Shown: positions 24,563 to 34,282 of the stretch, piece by piece | Layout: each line of letters begins with the position of its first letter | Position numbering within the stretch: the stretch's first letter is position 1 | NCBI GenBank assembly: GCA_050947015.1 | Contig: JBMNVT010000004.1 | Location: forward strand, 60,908 to 124,907 | Length of the DNA: 64,000 nt | Origin: CAKXIK01 sp050947015 | GTDB lineage: Bacteria; Bacillota; Clostridia; Oscillospirales; Acutalibacteraceae | Direction of reading: 5' to 3' | Notes under the pieces: generated by a model | Told to the model about the DNA's origin: nothing | The model's input: the letters and a program-made list of their open reading frames with translations, nothing else | Database searches by the model: none | Position numbers and translations under genes: made by a program

Positions 24563-27500
24563 ATGGCAGATGCGGCAGAAAAAAGACAAATCCGTTCCTT
24601 CCTGCTGCGATTCGGGATTGCACCCGAGCAGGTTGAGGCTGTTCCGGATGGCGAGATTCTAAATATGAACATCGATTACAGCAGCCGGTCGCTTTCGGTG
24701 GAAATCGCTTTCGGCGCGCCGGTGGAGCCGAAAAGCCTTCATGCGCTGCGGCTGATGCTCGAAGCGTCCAGGCTCGGTCTGAGAAAAGTGCATGTGCTGC
24801 CGAAATACCCGGCGGAATGTTTTGATGCGCAGTGTTTTCCGGAGTTGGTGCAGGAGCTTGCCGAGCGGCACGTCAGCGTCAACGGCACGCTTAGAGATGC
24901 CACCGCGCGGGTGGAGGACGGCAGGTTAATTGTAACGCTGCGCCACGGGGGTTATTCCATTATCGGCGCGCGCAGCTTTGACAAGGAACTTGAAAAGCTG
25001 ATTCGGGAGCGATACGGAAAGACGGTTCCGGTGGAGTTTGACGGTGTGCTGTATATGGAGGCGGACAACCCACAGTATATTGCGCAGCAGGAAAAAAGCG
25101 CTGAGGAATACAAACGGGAGGTCGTCACCAAGGCGGTGGAGCAGCACAAAGCGGAGCAGAAGCAATCGGCCGCCGTCAAGCGTGTGGATGTTCCCGAAAT
25201 CGAAATCCGCCCCGAAGGCTTTAAACCGCAGATCGTCATGTCAACAGCGGAACCGATCGTCGGCAAGCTGATTCATGCGCAGCCAAAGGCGATCGATGAT
25301 TTGAGCGACGAGGACACACAGGTGACGGTATGGGGCGATGTTCTTTCCTGTGAAATGAAGGATACCCGGGACGGAAAACGCGTGATCGTCACTGTTACCA
25401 TTACTGATTACACCAACTCCGTTTCTCTTAAGGCGATTCCGGAAAAAGAAAAATCAAGGCCGTTTCAGGAGCTTTCCGCAGGCGATACTCTGCTTGTCAA
25501 CGGTCAGTACGCATTTGATACCTATGACAAGGATTATTCCATTAAGCTGCGCGACGTTAACCGTGTGCAGAAGCTGAAAGTGGTCGACCACGCGGCGCAG
25601 AAGCGCGTGGAGCTGCATCTGCACACCAACATGTCTGCCAACGATGCGCTTACCCCGGCCGAAAAAATCGTGAAGCGCGCTTACGAATGGGGGCATCCCG
25701 CGGTTGCGATAACCGACCACGGTGTGGCGCAGGCTTTTCCGGATGCCATGAGCGCCGCGGCTGATATCCGGAAAAAGGGCGGCAACATCAAGGTTATTTA
25801 CGGAACGGAAGCTTATTTTGTCAACAATATGATCCCGATCGTTACCAATGCACCCGATGTTCCGCTCGAAAGCGAATATATCGTTTTTGACTTGGAAACA
25901 ACGGGGCTCAGTTCTGCAACAGAGCGCATTACGGAGATCGGAGCAGTACGGATTCGCGACGGAGAAATCAAGGAGGAATTCAACACCTTCTGTTATCCGG
26001 AAAAACCGATTCCGGCCAAGATCACGGAGCTGACCGGCATTACGGACGAAATGGTGGCGGATGCTCCGCGCGAAGCGGAGGCGCTGCGGGCTTTTCTGGA
26101 TTTTTGCGGTGAAAATCCAATTCTGGCCGCGCACAATGCCCCGTTTGACACCTCGTTTCTAAAAGCGGCGCTCAAGCGCTGCAATATCACCTTTCCGTTT
26201 GCCGCAATCGATACATTGCCGTTGGCGCGGACTCTGCTGCCGGATTTGAAAAACCATAAGCTCGATACGGTTGCCAAAGCGCTGAAGCTGCCGAATTTTA
26301 ACCACCACCGTGCCTGTGACGACGCGCGGATGTTAGCGAATATTTTTCTTCTGCTGATTCAGCGCGTCAAGGAGGACACCAGCGCCAAAAAGGTTTCGGA
26401 GCTGAACACATCGCTGGCCGGCGGCGATCCAAAAAAAATTCCGTCCTATCATCAGATTATTCTCGTCAAGAACCAGGTTGGGCTGAAAAACCTTTATAAA
26501 CTGATTTCCAAGGCGCATCTCGATTATTTTTATAAGCGTCCGAGGATCCCAAAAACAGAACTCAACGAGCTGCGCGAGGGATTGATTGTCGGTTCCGCTT
26601 GCGAGGCGGGCGAGTTGTTCCGCGCCATGGTGGGCGGGGCCTCGTGGGACGAGCTGAAGCAGATCGCGCGCTATTACGACTATCTGGAAATTCAGCCGGT
26701 CGGCAACAACCGGTTCATGCTGCGCGAAGGAACCGTCCAAAGCGAGGAAGAACTGCGTGATTTCAACCGGAACATTGTCAGGCTTGGCGATGAGTTGAAC
26801 ATTCCGGTCGTTGCCACGGGCGACGTTCATTTTCTGGAGCCGTACGACGACGCTTACCGCGCGATTTTGCTGGCAGGTCAGGGCTACAGCGACGCCGACA
26901 ATCAACCGCCGCTGTTTTTCCGCACAACGGCCGAAATGCTGGAGGAATTCTCTTACCTCGGCAGGGAAAAGGCGCTGGAGGTCGTTGTAACGAACCCCAA
27001 CCGGATTGCCGATATGATTGAGGAGGTCGAGCCGGTTCTCAGCGGGTTTTATCCGCCGGAAATCCCGGGTTCGGACGAGGATTTGCAGAACATTACCTGG
27101 GAGCGCGCGAAAAGCATTTACGGCGACCCGCTGCCGCAGATCGTTTACGACCGGCTGAAAAAGGAGCTGGATTCCATTATCAGCAACGGCTATTCTGTGC
27201 TGTACATGGCGGCGCAAAAGCTGGTGGCCGATTCCAACGCGCACGGTTATCTGGTTGGTTCGCGCGGTTCCGTCGGTTCTTCTTATGTTGCGAACATGGC
27301 GGGAATTTCCGAAGTGGATCCGCTTTCGCCGCATTACGTCTGCCCCAAATGCAAGTATTCCGAATTTTTTACCGATGGCTCTGTCGGTTCCGGTTTTGAC
27401 CTGCCGCCGAAGGATTGTCCCAAATGTGGCACGCCCCTCAACCGGGACGGCCATGAAATCCCGTTTGAGACTTTTCTCGGTTTCGGCGGAGACAAGGTGC

Positions 27501-28930
27501 CGGACATCGACCTGAACTTTTCCGGTGAATATCAGAACCATGCGCAGAAATACACCGAAGTCATGTTCGGCAGCTCCAACGTGTTTAAGGCGGGAACCAT
27601 CGCGACGATTGCCGAAAAAACTGCCGAGGCTTATGTTCGAAAATATGCGCAGGAGCGCGGGCTGACGTTTAACAATGCCGAACTGGCGCGGCTGGCGGCC
27701 GGTTTTACAGGCGTGAAACGCACCACCGGTCAGCACCCCGCCGGGATGATCGTCGTGCCGCATTACAAGGACATCTACGACTTTACCCCGGTTCAGCGCC
27801 CCGCGGATGATACCGGTTCCGACATGGTCACCACGCACTTCGACTTTCACAAAATTCACGACAATATCTGTAAGCTCGATATTCTCGGTCATGATGTGCC
27901 GACAACGTATAAATATCTGGAAGAAAACACCGGAATTTCTGTTATGGATATTTCCATGAGCGACCCGAAGGTGATGAGCCTGTTCACCTCGACCGAGGCA
28001 CTTGGTGTAACGCCGGAGGAGATCGGCAGCGAAACAGGCACCTTTTCTCTCCCGGAGGTTGGTACAAAGTTTGTGCGCGGTATGCTGGTGGAATGCAATC
28101 CGCAAACGTTTTCCGACCTACTGCAGATTTCCGGTCTTTCGCACGGAACAGATGTTTGGGCGAACAATGCCGAAGAGCTGATTAAAAACGGAACGTGTAC
28201 AATTTCCGAAGTGATCGGAACACGCGACAATATCATGACGTTCCTGATCCACAAGGGACTCGAACCAAAGATGGCGTTTAAAATAACGGAAATTGTCCGA
28301 AAAGGAAAAGCGCCGAAGCTGCTGACGGAAGAGCACGTTCAGGCGATGAAGGATCACGGTGTTCCGCAATGGTACATCGATTCATGCTTTAAAATTAAGT
28401 ACATGTTTCCAAAGGCGCATGCTGCGGCTTATATGATCGCAACGCTGAGACTCGGCTGGTATAAGGTTTATAAACCGGTGGAATATTACGCGGCGTTTTT
28501 CAGCGCCCGGGGCGAAAGTTTTGACGCTGCGGTTGCCATGAAAGGGCGCGAAGCGGTTCGGGCAAAGCTGCGTGAGCTGGAGAAGAAAGGCTTTGATGCA
28601 TCCGCAAAGGAGAAGGCATCCATTCCGTATTATCAGATCATCAACGAGATGATGGCCCGCGGCGTGGAGCTGCTGCCGGTCGATCTTTACCGCTCGGACG
28701 CCAAGCGATTTCTGGTGGAGGACGGAAAAATCCGCCTTCCGTTCGGTTCTCTTGAAGGCGTCGGCGAGGCGGCGGCTGTCAGCCTGCAGGAGGCGCGCTC
28801 CGGCGGCCCGTTTATTTCGGTTGACGATCTACGTTTTCGTTCCAAGGTGTCCAAATCGGTCATTGAAATGCTGCGGGATGTCGGCGCCCTTAACGCATTG
28901 CCTGAAACCAGCCAGACCACCTTCTTCTGA
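24563..28930 (+). CDS. polC: DNA polymerase III subunit alpha, PolC type
   Basis: Main replicative polymerase of low-GC Gram-positives. The 1455 residues run in the PolC order: N-terminal domain, OB fold (about 235-340), PHP domain (ELHLHTNMSANDA, AITDHGVAQ) split by an inserted 3'-5' exonuclease starting at VFDLETTGL (about residue 442), then the polymerase core with a Zn-binding CPKCKYSEFF...CPKCG and the catalytic PDIDLNFSGEYQ, and C-terminal fingers and DNA-binding part. Length is normal. It follows ispG by 36 bases, and a new promoter starts 18 bases after its stop. Confidence 0.98.
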   Translation: MADAAEKRQIRSFLLRFGIAPEQVEAVPDGEILNMNIDYSSRSLSVEIAFGAPVEPKSLHALRLMLEASRLGLRKVHVLPKYPAECFDAQCFPELVQELAERHVSVNGTLRDATARVEDGRLIVTLRHGGYSIIGARSFDKELEKLIRERYGKTVPVEFDGVLYMEADNPQYIAQQEKSAEEYKREVVTKAVEQHKAEQKQSAAVKRVDVPEIEIRPEGFKPQIVMSTAEPIVGKLIHAQPKAIDDLSDEDTQVTVWGDVLSCEMKDTRDGKRVIVTVTITDYTNSVSLKAIPEKEKSRPFQELSAGDTLLVNGQYAFDTYDKDYSIKLRDVNRVQKLKVVDHAAQKRVELHLHTNMSANDALTPAEKIVKRAYEWGHPAVAITDHGVAQAFPDAMSAAADIRKKGGNIKVIYGTEAYFVNNMIPIVTNAPDVPLESEYIVFDLETTGLSSATERITEIGAVRIRDGEIKEEFNTFCYPEKPIPAKITELTGITDEMVADAPREAEALRAFLDFCGENPILAAHNAPFDTSFLKAALKRCNITFPFAAIDTLPLARTLLPDLKNHKLDTVAKALKLPNFNHHRACDDARMLANIFLLLIQRVKEDTSAKKVSELNTSLAGGDPKKIPSYHQIILVKNQVGLKNLYKLISKAHLDYFYKRPRIPKTELNELREGLIVGSACEAGELFRAMVGGASWDELKQIARYYDYLEIQPVGNNRFMLREGTVQSEEELRDFNRNIVRLGDELNIPVVATGDVHFLEPYDDAYRAILLAGQGYSDADNQPPLFFRTTAEMLEEFSYLGREKALEVVVTNPNRIADMIEEVEPVLSGFYPPEIPGSDEDLQNITWERAKSIYGDPLPQIVYDRLKKELDSIISNGYSVLYMAAQKLVADSNAHGYLVGSRGSVGSSYVANMAGISEVDPLSPHYVCPKCKYSEFFTDGSVGSGFDLPPKDCPKCGTPLNRDGHEIPFETFLGFGGDKVPDIDLNFSGEYQNHAQKYTEVMFGSSNVFKAGTIATIAEKTAEAYVRKYAQERGLTFNNAELARLAAGFTGVKRTTGQHPAGMIVVPHYKDIYDFTPVQRPADDTGSDMVTTHFDFHKIHDNICKLDILGHDVPTTYKYLEENTGISVMDISMSDPKVMSLFTSTEALGVTPEEIGSETGTFSLPEVGTKFVRGMLVECNPQTFSDLLQISGLSHGTDVWANNAEELIKNGTCTISEVIGTRDNIMTFLIHKGLEPKMAFKITEIVRKGKAPKLLTEEHVQAMKDHGVPQWYIDSCFKIKYMFPKAHAAAYMIATLRLGWYKVYKPVEYYAAFFSARGESFDAAVAMKGREAVRAKLRELEKKGFDASAKEKASIPYYQIINEMMARGVELLPVDLYRSDAKRFLVEDGKIRLPFGSLEGVGEAAAVSLQEARSGGPFISVDDLRFRSKVSKSVIEMLRDVGALNALPETSQTTFF

Positions 28931-28947
28931 TTCTGCTATTTTGCCGG

Positions 28948-28976
28948 TTGACAATGAAATTTTATCGTGATATTAT
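28948..28976 (+). promoter_or_regulatory. Promoter of the histidine operon
   Basis: TTGACA at 28948-28953, exactly 17 bases, TATTAT at 28971-28976. Only about 30 bases lie between the predicted start and hisZ, so there is no room for a T-box or other leader. Confidence 0.88.
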
Positions 28977-29011
28977 ATTACCACACTAAAGCAAAGAAAG
29001 GCTGATTCCTC

Positions 29012-30238
29012 ATGAAACGATACGCCAGGATCACTCCTGAAGGCACACGCGACAGGCTTTTTGAGGACTGTGTTGCAATGCATACGGTAGAAAATAAGCT
29101 GACGGCGCTGTTTTCCGGGCTTGGCTATCACGAGGTGCAGACGCCCGGATTGGAATTTTACGATGTTCTGCGCAGCGGGAATGCCGGTTTTCCGGTGGAA
29201 AATATGTTTAAGCTGACCGATTCAAAGGGAAGGCTCATGGTGCTGCGGCCGGATTCCACCATGCCGATCGCGCGAATGACCTCCACCCGGCTGCAGAACG
29301 CCGTGCTGCCCATCCGTTTGTATTATAACCAGAAGGTCTACCGCTGCAATCCCTCCTTTTCCGGGCACAGCAACGAGGTGATGCAGGTCGGTGTGGAGCT
29401 GATCGGTACGAGCGGCAAGCGCTCCGATCTCGAAGTTGTCGCAACAGCGGCTTATGCGCTGGGAATCTGCATGGACGATTTCCGCATCGAGCTGGGACAC
29501 GCCGGCTTTTTCCGAGCCATTGCCTCCAAAATGAATTTGGACGAAGAAATGTGTGAGGATATCCGCGCGTTTATTGAAGCAAAAAACTATGCCGCGCTTG
29601 ATGCGCTACTCGACACACGGCCCGATTCGGTCTCATCTCATGCTATGCGCCGTCTGCCAAGGCTTTTCGGCGGCGAAGAAGTGCTTCAGGAAGCCGAGGA
29701 TCTTTGTGCCGGAGTTGTTCCGGCGGAAGATCTTGACTACCTGCGGATGCTTTATCAGGAGCTCCTGGGCTTAGGGCTGGGGGATCGCCTGATGATTGAC
29801 CTGGGACTGGTCAATCGCAACGACTATTACACCGGCGTTGTTTTTCGCGGGTATCTGCCGGGTTCCGGCGATACGATCCTTTCCGGAGGCCGTTATGACA
29901 GTCTGCTTGCAAAATTCGGCACGCCGATGCCGGCTATTGGCTTCGGTGTAGATGTGGAAGCGGTCACACGATTGCTGCTGCGCGAAGGCAGAGTACAGCC
30001 GCAGGCGCCGGTTCAGGTTTTGGTGCATGGAATGGACGGTTATGAAATCAGTGCGCTCCGGCGTGTGCGGGAGCTGCTGCAAAGCGGCGCCACCTGCGAG
30101 GCAAGCACCTGTGCCACCGCAGAACAGGCGCTTGCGTATGCACGCCGCTGCGGGATCATGCAGCTCGAGGTAGTGGGCCAAACCGTTGAGCGTCGGCAGG
30201 TTTTTGAAAGCGCCGCAAAGGGAAAGGGTGATTGCTGA
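29012..30238 (+). CDS. hisZ: ATP phosphoribosyltransferase regulatory subunit HisZ
   Basis: Catalytically dead paralogue of histidyl-tRNA synthetase that partners the short HisG and confers histidine feedback control. The 408 residues resemble a class II synthetase core: motif 2-like region around YYNQKVYRCNPSFSGHSNEVMQ and motif 3-like LSGGRYDSLL; the start KRYARITPEGTRD is typical of HisZ rather than HisS. It precedes the short hisG with a one-base overlap, which settles the choice between HisZ and HisS. Confidence 0.95.
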   Translation: MKRYARITPEGTRDRLFEDCVAMHTVENKLTALFSGLGYHEVQTPGLEFYDVLRSGNAGFPVENMFKLTDSKGRLMVLRPDSTMPIARMTSTRLQNAVLPIRLYYNQKVYRCNPSFSGHSNEVMQVGVELIGTSGKRSDLEVVATAAYALGICMDDFRIELGHAGFFRAIASKMNLDEEMCEDIRAFIEAKNYAALDALLDTRPDSVSSHAMRRLPRLFGGEEVLQEAEDLCAGVVPAEDLDYLRMLYQELLGLGLGDRLMIDLGLVNRNDYYTGVVFRGYLPGSGDTILSGGRYDSLLAKFGTPMPAIGFGVDVEAVTRLLLREGRVQPQAPVQVLVHGMDGYEISALRRVRELLQSGATCEASTCATAEQALAYARRCGIMQLEVVGQTVERRQVFESAAKGKGDC

Positions 30239-30882
30239 TGGAAAAGCCGTTGCGTATTGCGCTCACCAAGGGGCGCCTTGAAAAAGATACGGTCGGCCTG
30301 TTTGAACAGATGGGCTATGATTGCACCGCACTGCGGGAAAAGGGCCGTCGGCTGATCCTCCCGGTAGAAGACGGAAAATATGAAGCGGTTTTGGCCAAAG
30401 CCGCCGATGTGATCACCTATGTGGAACACGGTGTCTGTGATCTCGGTGTGGTTGGCAAGGACACAATTCTGGAAAAAGGCGGCAGCTTTTACGAGGTACT
30501 GGATCTCGGCTTTGGTCGCTGTCGTTTTGCGTTGGCCGGGCCAAAGGGCAAAAATTTCTTCGGGGGGTATGCGTCCAGAACGATCGCCACCAAATACCCG
30601 ACGGTTGCCCGAAGCTATTTTGAAAAAAAAGGCATGGATGTAAACATCATCAAAATCGAAGGCTCGGTGGAGCTGGCTCCGCTGCTCGGTCTTTCGGATG
30701 CGATCGTGGATATTGTCGAAACAGGCTCCACGCTGCGGGAAAACGGGCTGGAGGTTATTGAAGACATTGTTCCCATTTCGGCAAGGCTGATCGTCAACAC
30801 CGCAAGCCTGAAGCTGCGCAAGCAGGAGATCGAATCATTGGTCGGCGCAATGGAGCAAAAGCGCCGCGAAGCGCGGGACTGA
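30238..30882 (+). CDS. hisG: ATP phosphoribosyltransferase catalytic subunit (short form)
   Basis: Condenses ATP and PRPP, the first step of histidine synthesis. The ATG at 30238 shares one base with the hisZ stop. At 214 residues it is the short form lacking the C-terminal regulatory domain, as expected with HisZ. It begins RIALTKGRLEKDT and has the VGKDTILE and DAIVDIVETGSTLRENGL signature near residues 152-170. Confidence 0.97.
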   Translation: MEKPLRIALTKGRLEKDTVGLFEQMGYDCTALREKGRRLILPVEDGKYEAVLAKAADVITYVEHGVCDLGVVGKDTILEKGGSFYEVLDLGFGRCRFALAGPKGKNFFGGYASRTIATKYPTVARSYFEKKGMDVNIIKIEGSVELAPLLGLSDAIVDIVETGSTLRENGLEVIEDIVPISARLIVNTASLKLRKQEIESLVGAMEQKRREARD

Positions 30883-30973
30883 CAAAAAAGAACGGTGAAT
30901 GCGTGTTGCGATTCTCAGACAGGGATAACAAGTGCGCTGCAGTATGTGCAGCGGAACAGAGGAGGATTTTTCA

Positions 30974-32329
30974 ATGATCATTTCTGTGGCAAAGGCGGAC
31001 GGTGTCGCTGAAAAACATCTGATCGCCCAACTGAAACAGCGCAGCGGCGAGACCGACGCGCGCGTCACGGCGGCAGTCAGCGAGATTATTGCGCAGGTCA
31101 AAGCGCGCGGAGATGAAGCGGTGCGCGAATATACCGTAAAGTTTGACGGCAAAGCACCGGAGAGAACGGAAATCGGTTTTGCGGAAATTCAGGCGGCCAA
31201 AACGGCTTGTGATCCCGGTTTTGTTGCCGCGCTGGAAAGCGCCGCAGAGAATATTCGGGATTTTCATGCCCGCCAGAAGCAGCAGAGCTGGCTGAATCCG
31301 ATGCAGAACGGCGTTGTTCTGGGGCAGCGGATCCGCGGCCTGCACCGTGTCGGTCTTTATGTCCCGGGCGGCACGGCCGCCTATCCCTCCTCGGTGCTGA
31401 TGAATGCGATCCCGGCGAAAATTGCCGGTGTGAAAGAGCTTGTCATGGTGACGCCGCCCGGCAAAGACGGCAAGCCGAATCCCGATATCCTCGCCGCCGC
31501 CGCGGTGGCGGGGGTGGACAGGGTCTTTCTTGTCGGCGGTGCGCAGGCTGTCGCCGCAATGGCGTTTGGTACGGCGACGATCCCGAAGGTCGATAAAATT
31601 GTCGGCCCGGGAAACATTTATGTTGCCACCGCTAAAAAACTGCTTTACGGTACCGTGGATATCGATATGATTGCCGGACCGAGCGAGATTCTCGTTCTTG
31701 CCGATGAAACGGCAAACCCAAAGTATCTGGCCGCCGACCTGATGAGTCAGGCGGAGCACGATGTCATGGCGTCTGCTATTCTGCTGACAACCTCTGAAAA
31801 GATTGCGCAGGAAACGGTTGCAGAGCTGGAACGCCAGGTAAAAACGCTTTCCCGCCGGGAGATCATTGAAAAATCCCTGCGCGATTTCGGCGCGGTGATC
31901 GTTTGCCGTACGCTGGATGAGGCGGTCGACTTTGCGAACGAGCTCGCGCCGGAGCATCTCGAAGCCATGATCGCCAACCCGATGGAATATATCGGCCGGC
32001 TCGACAATGCCGGTTCCGTCTTCCTTGGTCAATATTCCCCCGAGCCGCTCGGCGATTATTTTGCAGGCCCGAATCATGTTCTGCCCACCAGCGGAACCGC
32101 TCGCTTTTTCTCGCCTCTTTCGGTGGATAGCTTCATCAAAAAATCCAGCTTTATTTATTACACCGAGCCTGCGCTCCGCAGTGCAAAGGACAATATCGTT
32201 AAGTTGGCCGATACCGAACGCCTGACCGCCCACGCAAATTCGATCAAGGTGCGGTTTGAAGAATCAGACGGAACAGCGGAGGGCGTCAACGGTAATTTTT
32301 TAGAAAAGAAAATGCCTGTTACCCCATAA
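30974..32329 (+). CDS. hisD: Histidinol dehydrogenase
   Basis: Zinc-dependent, NAD-linked four-electron oxidation of histidinol to histidine, the last two steps. The ATG at 30974 follows a strong AGAGGAGG; the frame is open further upstream. About 451 residues with GLHRVGLYVPGG, IVGPGNIYVATAKK, IAGPSEILV, QAEHD and NHVLPT motifs. A small perfect hairpin (CGCTGCA/TGCAGCG, 30935-30953) lies in the 91-base gap after hisG and could modulate expression. Confidence 0.97.
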   Translation: MIISVAKADGVAEKHLIAQLKQRSGETDARVTAAVSEIIAQVKARGDEAVREYTVKFDGKAPERTEIGFAEIQAAKTACDPGFVAALESAAENIRDFHARQKQQSWLNPMQNGVVLGQRIRGLHRVGLYVPGGTAAYPSSVLMNAIPAKIAGVKELVMVTPPGKDGKPNPDILAAAAVAGVDRVFLVGGAQAVAAMAFGTATIPKVDKIVGPGNIYVATAKKLLYGTVDIDMIAGPSEILVLADETANPKYLAADLMSQAEHDVMASAILLTTSEKIAQETVAELERQVKTLSRREIIEKSLRDFGAVIVCRTLDEAVDFANELAPEHLEAMIANPMEYIGRLDNAGSVFLGQYSPEPLGDYFAGPNHVLPTSGTARFFSPLSVDSFIKKSSFIYYTEPALRSAKDNIVKLADTERLTAHANSIKVRFEESDGTAEGVNGNFLEKKMPVTP

Positions 32330-32400
32330 CAAAAGGATTTTTCTTTATAGCCGTTTGGTCATTTAGAGGATTTATTTGTTATCATCAAGGAGGCTTTTTT

Positions 32401-32979
32401 ATGCGCAGCGCCCAGATTATCCGAAAAACAAAGGAAACGGATATTGAACTCTCGCTTTCTCTGGATGGCGGCGAGGTTTCGGTAGATACCGGGATTGGAT
32501 TCTTTGACCATATGCTGACCGCCTTTGCCATGCACGGCGGCTATGGGCTGACCCTGAAGGTTAAAGGAGACCTGAACGTGGACTGTCACCACACGGTGGA
32601 GGATACGGGGATCGTGCTTGGCAAAGCGTTTGCGCAGGCGCTCGGTGAGAAAGCCGGAATCGGTCGGTACGGAAGCTTTTATGTGCCGATGGACGAAGCC
32701 CTTGCGTTCTGTGCATCGGATTTCAGCGGCCGCGGTTTTCTGGTGTTTCGTGCGGAATTTGCGCAGGAATGCGTCGGGGAATTCGATACCTGCATGACAG
32801 AAGAATTCTTCCGCGCTCTTGCGATCAATGCGGGGCTGACGCTGCACATCAGCGTTCCCTACGGCAGCAATGCGCACCATCAGATCGAAGCCGTTTTCAA
32901 AGCGGTCGGTCATGCTCTGGCGCTGGGAACCGCCCCAAACACGACTGGTGCGGTGCTTTCCACAAAAGGAATGTTGTAA
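32401..32979 (+). CDS. hisB: Imidazoleglycerol-phosphate dehydratase
   Basis: Manganese-dependent dehydratase producing imidazole acetol phosphate. 192 residues with the two metal-binding HH motifs, HHTVED and HHQIEA (reading CHHTVEDTGIVLGKAF and SNAHHQIEAVFK), and FFDHMLTAFAMHGG. It is the monofunctional form without a phosphatase domain. Good ribosome site AAGGAGG. hisA follows 46 bases later; hisH, often placed between the two, is missing. Confidence 0.97.
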   Translation: MRSAQIIRKTKETDIELSLSLDGGEVSVDTGIGFFDHMLTAFAMHGGYGLTLKVKGDLNVDCHHTVEDTGIVLGKAFAQALGEKAGIGRYGSFYVPMDEALAFCASDFSGRGFLVFRAEFAQECVGEFDTCMTEEFFRALAINAGLTLHISVPYGSNAHHQIEAVFKAVGHALALGTAPNTTGAVLSTKGML

Positions 32980-33025
32980 ACCGCATGCCGTCAGTTTGAG
33001 ATTCCTCAACGAAAGGATTTTTGTG

Positions 33026-33739
33026 ATGATACTTTTACCGGCGATCGATATCAAAGACGGAAACTGCGTCCGGCTGTTCCGCGGGGATTACGCGACGGCG
33101 CATAAAGTGGCGGAAGACCCGCTCCAGACAGCGTGTGCATTCCGTGCGGCGGGAGCCGAATGGGTCCATATGGTCGATCTTGACGGAGCGAAAGACGCGG
33201 CGCCGAAAAACCGCGATATTTTTCTTGCATGCGTTGCCAAAAGCGGCGCAAAAATTGAGGTCGGCGGCGGAATCCGTTCGATGCAAACTGTTGAGGATTA
33301 TCTGCAGAACGGGATCTCCCGCGTGATCCTCGGTTCTGCAGCGTTGAAGGATCCCGGATTTGTGCAGGAGGCCGCCCAAAAATACGGCGAACAGATTGCG
33401 GTCGGTATCGATGCGCGCGGTGAGATGGTCGCAGCGGAAGGATGGTTGTCCACTTCGTCGGTGCATTATATTGAGCTGGCTCAAAAGATGGAGCAGCTCG
33501 GCGTGCACACGCTGATTTTTACAGATATTTCAAAGGATGGCATGCTGCAGGGGCCGAACCTGGAGCAACTCGCTGCATTGCAGAATGCCGTTTCCTGCCA
33601 TGTGATCGCCAGCGGCGGAGTCAGCACACTGGAGGATATCCGCGCCTGCCGGCAAATCGGCATGCACGGGGCGATCTGCGGAAAAGCAATTTATACAGGC
33701 GCTCTGGATCTGCGGGAAGCCCTTGCAGCCGCAAAATGA
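33026..33739 (+). CDS. hisA: ProFAR isomerase HisA
   Basis: Amadori isomerase forming PRFAR. The ATG at 33026 after GAAAGGA gives 237 residues starting MILLPAIDIKDGNCVRL. The beta/alpha barrel shows HMVDLDGAKD, VGGGIRS, GIDARGEMVAAEGW and TDISKDGM, with the two phosphate-binding glycine segments. HisA and HisF are paralogues, but IDIKDG and the VDLDGA motif indicate HisA. No HisF copy lies beside it. Confidence 0.95.
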   Translation: MILLPAIDIKDGNCVRLFRGDYATAHKVAEDPLQTACAFRAAGAEWVHMVDLDGAKDAAPKNRDIFLACVAKSGAKIEVGGGIRSMQTVEDYLQNGISRVILGSAALKDPGFVQEAAQKYGEQIAVGIDARGEMVAAEGWLSTSSVHYIELAQKMEQLGVHTLIFTDISKDGMLQGPNLEQLAALQNAVSCHVIASGGVSTLEDIRACRQIGMHGAICGKAIYTGALDLREALAAAK

Positions 33740-33772
33740 AACGATCATTTTATGAAGGGAAGGATTCAGAAG

Positions 33773-34105
33773 ATGACGGATTTTATGCCGGGTAATCTGG
33801 ATCGGTATTTTCAAAAAGGCGAGTTGATTCCGGCGGTTGTGCAGGAAAAATCCACCGGTGAGGTGCTGATGCTTGCCTATATGAACCGCGAATCACTGCA
33901 GAAAACACTGGAAACCGGTTACACCTGGTTTTACAGCCGTTCGCGGCAGGAGCTTTGGAACAAGGGGGCAACCTCCGGACATCTGCAAAAGGTGCTGGAG
34001 CTTTACAGCGACTGTGACGACGACACACTGCTCGTGGTGGTAGAGCAGACGGGTAACGCCTGCCATACCGGCGCGCACAGCTGCTTTTTTAACCGGATGC
34101 GCTGA
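33773..34105 (+). CDS. hisI: Phosphoribosyl-AMP cyclohydrolase
   Basis: Opens the adenine ring of PR-AMP in histidine synthesis. The ATG at 33773 follows AAGGGAAGGA and gives 110 residues. Signature WFYSRSRQELWNKGATSG and the zinc-binding cysteines in SDCDDD and GNACHTGAHSCF are present. The phosphohydrolase step is encoded separately by hisE downstream. Confidence 0.96.
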   Translation: MTDFMPGNLDRYFQKGELIPAVVQEKSTGEVLMLAYMNRESLQKTLETGYTWFYSRSRQELWNKGATSGHLQKVLELYSDCDDDTLLVVVEQTGNACHTGAHSCFFNRMR

Positions 34106-34138
34106 TTGTTTCCGAATATAAAAGAAAGAGAAAGAAAA

Positions 34139-34282
34139 ATGAGAATGGATCCTTATTAAAAAGAGTTTGCCGAAACGTGGGACAGTATCAACGAAGATTT
34201 CCTGCTTGCCCGGCATATTCTGCCGTTTGACCCGTATAGAGATTTACAGAAAGAAGGCAACCTTTATGGAAAACAGTCTTGA
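34139..34282 (+). pseudogene. Interrupted small reading frame between hisI and hisE
   Basis: An AG-rich leader (AGAGAAAG) precedes ATG at 34139, but the frame stops at codon 7 (TAA at 34157). The same frame then stays open for 40 codons, reading protein-like sequence (KEFAETWDSINEDFLLARHI, then LPFDPYRD) before ending at 34282, inside hisE. I do not recognise it. It may be a decayed small gene or the remains of a gene that once separated hisI and hisE. A chance open frame of this length is also possible. Confidence 0.3.

Noticed and set aside
26333..28105. 590-codon minus-strand frame opposite polC.
   Set aside because: Typical antisense artefact of GC-biased codons; no motifs, and polC is intact.
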